Source: Hydractinia symbiolongicarpus (lineage: Eukaryota > Cnidaria > Hydrozoa > Anthoathecata > Hydractiniidae). Taken from it: a stretch of DNA of 64,000 nt. Position numbers and translations under genes: made by a program. The stretch is from the NCBI RefSeq assembly GCF_029227915.1, contig NC_079879.1, positions 26,912,501 to 26,976,500 on the forward strand. The letters run 5' to 3'. The notes beneath the pieces were generated by a model. It searched no databases and was not told the origin of the DNA. It was given only the letters and a program-made list of their open reading frames with translations. Positions 55,501 to 64,000 of the stretch are shown here, piece by piece. Position 1 is the first letter of the stretch. The number at the start of each line of letters is the position of its first letter.

Positions 55501-58500
55501 GCTGTAGTGAATTTACCTAGGATGGTGGAATATTGACACAAAATTCTTTCACAAAATAACAAGTTATGCATTATGTTTTATAACTTTTATTTTCATCATT
55601 TCCTCAAGAAAGTGTCAAAAATTATATTTTGTCACCAGTTATTTTTGTTTTTCCAATTTAACGAAAATAAAAACATGCACAAAACAATAGATGTACATTT
55701 GAAAAGTTTATGTTGCGCTTTAGTTTATATGGGGAGCCTTATATGACTAAGAATGAGTAATGATAAAAAGTTAACTTCTCTATAGATTCATCCTATCTAT
55801 GATTTTTCTTTGATTTTAGATATGCTGAACGATTAGTTACATTTGAAATTTTAATCAAGCATCCAGTGGTCAATTGGAACTTGCTGATCAAAGTAAGTGT
55901 ACACGAATACTCAGTCTTCTGTTGGATTCTATGAACTTACTAATTTGTGTATTTTAAAAAAAGAATAATTACATTGCCCTGTAATTTGGTTACTAGCTGA
56001 AGTTTCTTTTTCGAATTATCTTATCGTTTATAAGCTTATCTAATTATATATTTAAAAAAGGTTCTTTTGGAATTTAAATATTTAGTTTAGATTGTTTAAA
56101 AATACACCTTTTTTATTTTACGTACTTCCACATTAGCTTCACAATTATTTGCTCGGCAAGCAATAGGTCACACTTGATTTATAATTTTTTGAACACTTCT
56201 TTACATAGCACAAGTTTTCCTTAAAAAATTTTTCCTATAACATGTTATTTATAACAAAATGCAAAAGTTATTTTTTGTTGCGAGTAAATTGTTTGTGTAT
56301 GAAGTTATTCATATTTGTTCTAAAAATAATTAGGAAATCAGAAGTTTAAAAATATGTTTTCATGGTGTTGTTCGTTTCTACCTAGTTGTAGGGTGTACAA
56401 ATACAATTAACCATAACACCGTTTTCTCTCCCCCGTTGGCCTGTCAATCTGTATGAAATAGTAAATTTTTATGCCCTTTTCCAACTACCCCTTCTCAAAC
56501 TACCAATTAATTTCAACTATCTCCAATCATTATACACTTCAACCATTAGATAGAAAAGAGTGCAATTAATGTTATTTCACACTTGTCTTATAGTTTATCG
56601 CTTCAAATAATGCTGATTTAGCAGTTTTAATTTGGAAAAACACAGGTATGTAAAACATTCCTGGCATCAGGTTCAAGATTAAAGCTTTTTTTGTGATTTT
56701 TGTGGTAAAATATAACTTTAATAATTACTTTCATTCTCAGAGGTTGTATAAATAATGTTAACAACACTGAATGTCACAGTTCAGGTTTTAAAATATTATA
56801 AATCAAAAAGTAGCATATTGATTTACATCAAATTTTATTTATTTTCTTGCATGTATATATTTTGAGAAAATTATTTAAAATATCTCGTGTTAGGGAATTT
56901 GAATTATGTACAGGGTTGTGATTTAGAACCGAATTTGAGGAATTATGATTTGTGCACAGCCTTGAATTACTGTTAGGAATTCTATTTAAATTCCTTTTCG
57001 AATTTTTAAGCGAAGTATGCATTTATTCTTGACAAATTCTCTTGATATTCAAAAATTGTTTTTAATTTTTTTTCAAATTTTTGGTAGTTGTTTATTTTAT
57101 ACAAGTTTGTGAATGTTTTGTGAATAAAACTCTATCTTTATTGCAGAATATTTAAAGCAAGTCAGATACTATGAAGATGAGACTTCAAGTTGGAAAATGA
57201 ATGAAATGTTCACCGGTACAAATATAAGTGTAGCAGAAGAAGCATTAGTTAAAAATAGTTACTTGAAACATCTTTATTACGTTCTGTTGAGAACTTCAAG
57301 TTCATCATATATTGCTTTAATGGCAAGTTTGATTGAGGAGTAAGTGAGAAATTTTAATAATCTTTGAATTGATGTAAACTATTCCTTTTTACTGCTAATG
57401 ATATAGATATTATTTAGGATTAATGTCGTACAATTTTTATTGCGATTGTCTATTTAAAATAAAAAATGGTTCTTATTTTAGTGATAATTCGAAAAGTTTT
57501 AAAGTTTCGGAAGGTGATGAGGTAAAAAAATAATTTCTTGATGCCATTTTTTTCAACATTTGTTTGATTTGTTTGTTTGTTTGTGTACTTGTTTTTTCGC
57601 TCGCTTGATCGTTTTTCATTTGTTCGTTCGTTCGTTTGTTGGCTCGTTTTTTGTTCATTTGTTTGTTCATTTTTTTATTTATTTTTTTATTTGTTCATTC
57701 AAGCATCTTTTTTAGTTTGCTATCTCTTTGTTAGATTCCTGTGTGGTTGGAACTGATTGCAAACCATTTAAAACCTGCTTTCTTAAGGTATGTTGGTTAT
57801 TAACATGTTAGGCTGTTTTTTATTGATTAGGCTCTTTCTAATCTGTTAAATATGTTATCAGGATTCTTCATCCAGCCATCGACCTTCTTCTTCATGAAGA
57901 TGACATAAAAGCACAACCTTCATTCACATTTACGAAACTTCAAACTTTACCATGTGGCTGCCCTACTGTTGCTGAAACCGATGGAAAGAGCTTCAAATGT
58001 ATGTTACTAAAAATTGTTAGAATGTTAGACCGGACCGAGTCATGCCAGAGACTATAAAAGTGTGAATCTATCCCTTCTGCTTAGTACCCAGCATGAGAAT
58101 AGGATCGATATCTTAGGCGGTTGCCTAGTTGAGCGATTGCTGTGCTTGTACGACTTTTGAGCTCAAATGGGAGCTTTAATTGCACTAGGAGTCCCTTTGT
58201 AGGATCCTCGTTGATAAGAGCAGCAAAAAGGAACTGAAGAGGCTATCCTGGGTAAATAATTTCAATAAATAAGCAAAAAGCACATGTATTGTTTGATATT
58301 TTTTGTTTTAGCTGTAGCAAGCCTTCTTCATAGTTGTCTGATGACAACACTAAATAGTTTAACGGATACCATCACGTCCATACCAGATGTTATTTGGGAG
58401 ATGCTAGCATTTGTAAAAAGTATGAACCTTTTCCCACCAGCATTTGTTTTTTTTATTAATTTGAATAAATTGTATTAAAAATCTTTGTGAGCTTGATACT

Positions 58501-60854
58501 GATCACATACTGTATATAGTATTTTTTTTCTTAAAAAGGCGAGGAAAGATTTACTGCATCCTGGCTGAAACAAACACATCTTGGAACCAAAGTATGTTAA
58601 CCCTAGCATTTTTTGTTTGATATACTTTTCATATTATCAATTCAGAAGTATTAATTAAAAATTGTTTTATTAAATTGCTTTTTTAAAAGAAATTAACGAA
58701 ACTTTCTAAATTTGTTATTTTAATGCTTCAACTTGGATTATATCTGTTTACTTAAGTGACCCCTATCGCTTTGGCTTTATTAAAAGTAATGTATAAAATG
58801 TGTAAATGGGTCCACGTTTTAGGGACCAATAACGTATATACATTTAGTTGCATTGTGTTTTGTGTTTTTTATTAGTTTGCACATACCAATGTAGTTTTGT
58901 TTTGGTTTGGTAAAAAACAGTAGTGCAATGTAAATATATTGGAAATGAAGTTTTTACTCATATGTAGATTCTTGCTTGTCTTCTGTACTACATTCTGTCA
59001 ACAAAAGAGATATACAATAACTTTAACACCATCCCATCTGAAGCTAGCCTTGAAAATGTCAAAGCTTTTGCAGAATTGTTATGGCATGTGGTGTACCATC
59101 TAACACATGGTAATATCTATTCAAATTGAAAGAATTTGCATTGTAATTTCTGTTTACCGAGTTAATGTTCTTTTCTGTAGATGTAATGGACAATCCAAAG
59201 ATCTCGATGTATGTATTTAAGGATTTGCAAAAAACTGCAGATAGTGTACAAGAAAAACTCTCTACGTTAGATCACTATTGCAACAGAAGTGAATGCAAGC
59301 ACAGGTAATCGCGATTATAAAAGCGGTACAACTATACTATACTTTTTTCTGCTTACAATTTTGCATCCATGACTTCGGTGGATCTAGAAAGTACGCTCAA
59401 GGTGCATGCATGACTTATGCATGAAGTATAGCTAGTAAGTATGAGGTCTTGGACATAGGGTGTAACTGATAGCAATATTAACTAAACAGATATGAAAGGA
59501 ACCGTATATTGAAATTATTTGCTTAGATAATCATCTAGAACTTGTTTGTTTACTCATTTCCCTTAATTCATTTTACCAGTGCAGTGACTAACTTTTTTCT
59601 TCATATTATGAAAATTGTGTAGGTTTATGTGTTATCTTTTCTTAATTTGTTTTTATTTTTATTTTGGCAGTATGGAAAAAGAAGAAGAAGATATTTATCA
59701 AGCCACTTTACAATTGGTTGATTCTGAGGCTGGTATGTGCAATAAAGAATCTTTTTTTTAACTATGTTTGAGAGATCATGTTGGTATATATAGTAAGCAT
59801 TTGTGTATCCCTGTACTTACGTTGCTGTGAAGAATGACCTTTAATTGGTGACTCACCCCTTAGCATGTTACACGGCACAGTATACAATATGGCATATATT
59901 CTTCAAGTGTGTTAATTTTTTGTATCAAAATAAAATTCTGAAAGATCAGAACTAGAAAAATATATACACTCTGTAATAACAATTAATTGTAGAAATCATC
60001 AAGACTCCATTTCCAAAAAATTAAGGATATTTGTTAAACTTATTCGTATATGAGGCAATATAAAACCGCCTTGGATAGACATGGCATATTTTCTATAGTT
60101 GAGCATGCCCTAATCTTTTTGTAGGTATGACTTCCCTGCAGTATCTGTATGATATTTTAAAGATAAATCAGGTAAAATAATATATTCTGGTTTTGTTTAG
60201 GAGCTTAATAAAGAAACAAAAATGCAGTTATTTGACAGCTATTGTATAGGATCTTGTGTTTTACTACAGTTTGTTATAATATAGCTAGCGTCGCATTGCT
60301 ACATATTTGCAGAGATGCAAGAATGTTTAGTGCTCCTCATGATCAATTTTGATGTCTTTTGCCAGGCCTCAAATAGCCTTGAAATATCAGCATTTACAAT
60401 TATTTACAATTTTTTACTTAAGCGCCTTGTTGAAAAGCTATAAACAGTAAAAAAAACGCCTTAATGTTTGACACATGTCAATTGTCTTTATAAATCTAGA
60501 CTGCATTATTTAAACTGTAGTTGATTTTTTCTGTAGCAATCGATTAGAGAAATATTAAGCAGACCTGATGAGATTATTAATTTTCAAGAAATTGCAAACA
60601 ACAACTTAGAAACAACAAACAACGGTTTTAATCCGCTGGTTGAGTTTCGAAGACTTGGTAACCGCGAGTTTGTTCATGCTGATTTGTTAGAAGCCGAATT
60701 AAACTGGGAACATCTTATACGGTGTATAAAAATCGAGAAATGGAAATTAATGATCCAAAACAGATTTGAGTTTCAACCTACTTATGAAACTATTCTTCGA
60801 GAAGATGAGAAAAATGAGGTGGCAAAAATTCAGGAAATTTTTTGTTTACACTAA
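49528..60854 (+). CDS. KIAA0825: KIAA0825-like protein, 22 exons, 1202 residues
   Basis: Exons: 49528-49658, 49761-49872, 49981-51069, 51723-51866, 53303-53424, 53570-53723, 53834-54024, 54509-54647, 55171-55295, 55820-55892, 56594-56645, 57147-57339, 57482-57521, 57735-57787, 57862-57998, 58312-58419, 58539-58591, 58968-59109, 59181-59304, 59671-59732, 60125-60171, 60537-60854. All have GT/AG and matching phases; the sum is 3609 nt. Human KIAA0825 (family DUF4495, linked to polydactyly, biochemical role unknown) is about 1275 residues. Shared features by memory: a short acidic MD-W/F-D start, a W-(A/D)-I-L-LLxLP helix, LLELMCSFYPSEEVAGIY resembling its FLYPESEVxxxY segment, YxxIKPSYSRL, and a LPCGC motif. 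Helical throughout, no signal peptide or membrane segment. The assignment is by pattern and length, so the gene model is surer than the name. Confidence 0.72.
52054..52811. mobile_element. MITE inside a KIAA0825-like intron
   Basis: Left AAAGCGGGTTTCCACTGAAG, CCAATGTGGTCAAATTGATC and the reverse complement of the right end (AAAGCGGGTTTCCACTCAAA, CGAATGTGGTCGAATCGATC) form inverted repeats of about 45 bp. The interior has further GATCAA/TTGATC words and no transposase. It lies in the 51867-53302 intron. Confidence 0.8.
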
Positions 60855-60860
60855 AATAAA
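60855..60860 (+). terminator. KIAA0825: Candidate poly(A) signal, KIAA0825-like gene
   Basis: AATAAA directly after the stop codon; a second cluster (AAATAAATAAAA) occurs at about 61253-61262, which would give a 400-base 3' UTR and is the likelier site. Confidence 0.4.
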
Positions 60861-61906
60861 TTATTTTTTTGTAATTTTTAACCTAAATTTCCCAATATAA
60901 TTGTTTTCAGCTTTTTGAAGATATCGAATGTACTTAAATTAGCTCTAACTTGTGCATTGTCCTTTTTTAAAAAAATGTCTTCCAAGCAACAATTGTATTT
61001 AAAAATATCGGATGGTGTTTTTAGATATATTCAATTCATGATTGCAAGAAGTGCAAAAGATTTTCAGATTTAAAAACATGTAGGTTTTTATTATCGCTTT
61101 TCTTTAAACATGAATCTATGTTTGTATATTTCATTATCCTTAAGTCACGTGTCAATTTGTCAATGAATATAATTTTGTACATTTTTTATTTATATTCTTG
61201 TTTGTATTTAAAATTATTTATTTGAAGGTATAGTTTTTGAATTTTTGATTTTAAATAAATAAAAATACATGATACATATACGTGTAGCACATTATTTTTA
61301 TTTTATATTTTTCTCTAAATAGTTATTGTATGAATTCCACAGCATAAGATATACTGATAGTGAGCATATGAAAGAATTCACAGAATTTTCCGTCTTCGTA
61401 TTTCGGGCACCAGATTTTTGTCCATACAACGCATCAGTTGATCTTGACGCAAAAACAGACCAAACTCACCTATTATTATAGAGGTTCACAGAATTTAATT
61501 TCGCAATTCACTATTTTTCAAAGTTTCGCGGAATTAATTTTCGCGATTTTAAGTCTTCTAAAAATATATAAAGTAAATAGAATGATTTTTATAGGTGAGT
61601 TCTTATCATGGCACCTCCGGGAATGTTTTACCCCGATCGGAACTTTGGTCATGGCAGGCGGGCATAATCAGATTTGCCATGATAAAAATTCAACTATATA
61701 TATACACAATCTGGATAAAGTATCTGCGTACATCGTCAACATATATCGTCGCACGTAGTGTAGTGGGTTCGTCTGCGGCTCGCAGTTCTGGGGACGGCGG
61801 CAAATTTACTCCTGTAATGCCTCATGCTTTTGTTACAGTGTTTTTTACGGTATTTTTATGTTGGATGTTATTATATTTTTATATTTTGTTTTCTTTAGTA
61901 AAAACA
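60861..61906 (+). other. Intergenic region before the cathepsin O-like gene
   Basis: About 1 kb between same-strand genes. TTCGCGGAATTAATTTTCGCG (61526) resembles the CGAAA-rich repeat words at 48.9 kb. The acceptor TTTTCTTTAG ends at 61898, 8 nt before the chosen ATG. Confidence 0.5.
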
Positions 61907-63984
61907 ATGTTACATATTTTCTTTCTCCTGCTTCATGTTTATAAGATATCAACTGGTATTCCATATCACCTCGTATTTGATGAAAGCTCAGTGTACACTC
62001 ACAGCGTATGGAAAGAGAAATTATTTGCATTGCAACTTCGTGGAAGTGCTCAAAGCATGCTGGATGAGGAGGTTTCCAGAAATTTATTTAAAGAATTTAT
62101 GAATATATTTGAACGAAGTTACAAACATGATGAAGAATATCATCAAAGATTTCAACATTTTAAGGTTGTTCATTCTCGCTTACTTTATTCTATTATTTTC
62201 TCCATACCAATAAAAAAGGTCCAATGCGATGTAGGAACTCCACAAAAGTCGAATGTGACGTTGTGCCGCCCAACAAAGTTAAATGTGACGTTGCAACAGC
62301 ACGAAAGTTAAATGTGACGTTGCAACACCCATAAAAGTCGAATGTGACGTTGCAACGACCATGAAAGTCGAATGTGACGTTACACCGCCCATAAAAGTCA
62401 AATGTGACGTTGCAACGCTACAGAAGTTGAATGCAACGCCAAAAAAAGTCGAATATCTGTGCACATCCTTTTACATCTATACTTTGTTTAGGAAAGTCTC
62501 AGAAGGCATGCAGTATCAAACGAACGAGAGAAACGTTTGAATGGAACAGCGAAGTATGGAATAAATAAATTTGCAGATTGGTCAAAGGAAGAATTTGAAA
62601 GTAAGAAGAACTCACACAGGCTAATAATTGTTTCTAAATGAAATCTTGGGAGATTTAAGGGCCGATTATTACTTTAAAATATATCAATAAGGCAGATTTT
62701 AGCGGGATAAAGATGTTTCATGGTTATGTGAAATGTTCACAAACTATCTTGTCTTTAGTAATCAAGTCACGCCACAAGTAAATTTATTTAGCATAAAAGC
62801 AGTTTGAGGATATAATTTGACATTCTTTTTGGATACATGTGTAAACATGAAATATACTTCTAATGGATATGTGTTAGGAAAAACACAAAATTTGAAGAAG
62901 AATATATATAAGAATATATATAAGAATATATATAAGAATAATAACAAAAAACGTTATTTAATTGAAGAATGCGCACAAGTAATTTCCTCATTCCGGATTA
63001 AGTTCCTATTTCGGCTGGTAGCAGGTCGGTTAGGATTTTCATTGACCTGGACTGAGACGTTTGTTTTGTCATGGCGCTTTATATATTGTAAAAGTTGCTT
63101 TTAACCATGCTGGACTCCTTACACATACAAGATCCTAAAATGGACAGCCTCGAATTGACATGGGCCATTGCTATGTACAACAGGTAGTTGATGGAAAAAT
63201 GACTAATGCTTTTCTTAAGATTTGTTCAGCGATGTCCAACCACAACGAGATAAATATGTTTCTATGAGTAATAACTTCAAGCCGATGGATGTTGTTGCAG
63301 AGACAGAAAACATTCAAACACCCTGCCTTCTGCATCGTCGCAATCCTGACAAGATAGATTGGTAGGTGGTATTGTCTCAAGAATTTAAAGCATTGTATTA
63401 ACGGTCTGTCTATTGCAATTAAATATCACAGACTAGCTGCATTCTATTTATTCTAAAATCTTCACAACCTAAAAACTTCTTTTTTATTTTTTTTTATTTA
63501 GGAGAAAGAAGATAACTGCTATTAAAGATCAAAAGAGTGTATGTATATATGTTTTATAAAAATGTTTTTTATCATCTTAAAGCACCACTTCAATCAACTT
63601 TTTTTATTTTTAGTGCGGCAGCTGTTGGTAAGATTTTCTTTCGATGTAGACAGCATGATAAACAGACAAAGCGTATGCTAGCAACATAATGAAACGTAAG
63701 CTACGATATGTTTCGTTTTTAGGGCATTTGTTGGTGCAGAGCAAGTTGAAACCTACTGGGCTATAAGTGGTAATCCATTAATGGAGCTAAGCCCTCAAGA
63801 ACTGCTATCTTGCTCACCTTACATGGGATGTGAAGGGGGAAACACGTGTGCAGCTTTAAGATGGCTTATTGACGTAAATACATGTTTTGTTATTACGATC
63901 TAATGATTTTCATGCATCTATATACAAACATTCATAAGATCTGTTTTTCTTTTCTTTAAGGAAGGAAGCGAGATTTCTTTTTGA
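61907..63984 (+). CDS. CTSO: Cathepsin O-like cysteine protease, 5' part
   Basis: Exons: 61907-62164, 62492-62600, 63220-63361, 63502-63538, 63614-63627, 63723-63873, then probably 63961 onward. Phases agree through 63873. The start at 61907 gives a short hydrophobic leader (MLHIFFLLLHVYKIS). An I29 inhibitor prodomain follows (FKEFMNIFERSY, ERFNIN-like, KYGINKFADWS), then the mature-domain start DW-RKKITAIKDQKS, the active site CGSCWAF (Cys at about 186) and the CEGGN disulfide loop. The stretch VETYWAISGNPLMELSPQEL plus GCEGGNTCAALRWL follows cathepsin O (VESAYAIKGKPLEDLS..., GCNGGSTLNALNWL) more closely than cathepsin L or B. A lysosomal papain-family endopeptidase; the His and Asn of the triad lie beyond the window. 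In the last piece the phase-correct frame meets TGA at 63982; an acceptor 4 bases later would stay open. Confidence 0.8.
62245..62450. repeat. About seven 30-bp tandem repeats in cathepsin intron 1
   Basis: Unit: AAAGTCGAATGTGACGTTGC followed by AACRNCCATR. Each unit contains TGACGT(T), a CRE-like half/near-full site. Copies differ by a few bases. Confidence 0.85.
62896..62942. repeat. Short tandem repeat AAGAATATATAT
   Basis: Three to four copies of a 14-15-bp AAGAATATATAT unit in an intron of the cathepsin O-like gene. Confidence 0.8.
63614..63627 (+). other. CTSO: 14-nt microexon encoding the protease active site
   Basis: Between TATTTTTAG and GTAAGA lie only 14 bases, TGCGGCAGCTGTTG. 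They code C-G-S-C plus two bases of the following Trp, completed by the next exon (G|GCATTT). Upstream and downstream phases fit exactly, and the result is the canonical papain-family CGSCW. Confidence 0.85.
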
Positions 63985-64000
63985 TTTTCACTTTGCATTT

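Noticed and set aside
61595-61906. Upstream extension of the cathepsin O-like frame, including a possible start at 61817
   Set aside because: A strong acceptor ends at 61898 and the ATG at 61907 gives a compact signal peptide; the upstream frame encodes no recognised sequence.

Overview
This is an AT-rich animal genome window with long introns, dense transposable elements and no bacterial-style operons. Conserved animal genes (DHX15/Prp43, a Sprouty-domain protein, a KIAA0825-like protein, a cathepsin O-like protease) and abundant short inverted-repeat elements suggest a cnidarian or similar early-branching animal. In three of the four genes a good 3' splice acceptor lies 2-15 nt upstream of the start codon. 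That is what spliced-leader trans-splicing would leave, and it favours a hydrozoan. Species is not determinable from the sequence alone.

Layout: 1-7434 is gene-poor, with two inverted-repeat (MITE-like) elements. 7435-8574 (+) is a single-exon, divergent Sprouty-domain gene. 13144-40126 (-) is DHX15, the spliceosomal DEAH helicase. I could assemble 13 phase-consistent coding exons, but not the last one. Its first exon (40029-40126) lies about 20.9 kb from the second.

Intron 1 of DHX15 is a transposon archive: a TTAA-flanked piggyBac-type MITE (19433-20240), a decayed RTE-like LINE (about 20.9-23.7 kb), a terminal-inverted-repeat element (23711-25081), a tRNA-derived SINE (25.5 kb), a larger element with a FAR1/ZSWIM-like coding remnant (25841-29131) that carries a nested TA-flanked element (27304-28839), a very young Ty1/copia element (29308-34721, identical LTRs, perfect 5-bp duplication), a SINE split by a TAG-flanked element (34846-36190), a THAP-domain remnant (36.5 kb) and a further TA-flanked MITE (38970-39589).

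40.1-49.5 kb holds the DHX15 upstream region, a perfect inverted repeat abutting a 5'-truncated LINE, a roughly 866-bp pure (GATA)n array, a second SINE copy, a 1.2-kb cluster of CTAATTAG-like palindromes and a transposase remnant. 49528-60854 (+) is a 22-exon, 1202-residue KIAA0825-like gene whose exon phases all agree. 61907-window end (+) is the 5' part of a cathepsin O-like cysteine protease whose active-site motif is carried on a 14-nt microexon.

The four genes have no evident joint pathway (growth-factor signalling inhibitor, splicing helicase, uncharacterised ciliary/limb-associated family, lysosomal protease); they are simply neighbours.
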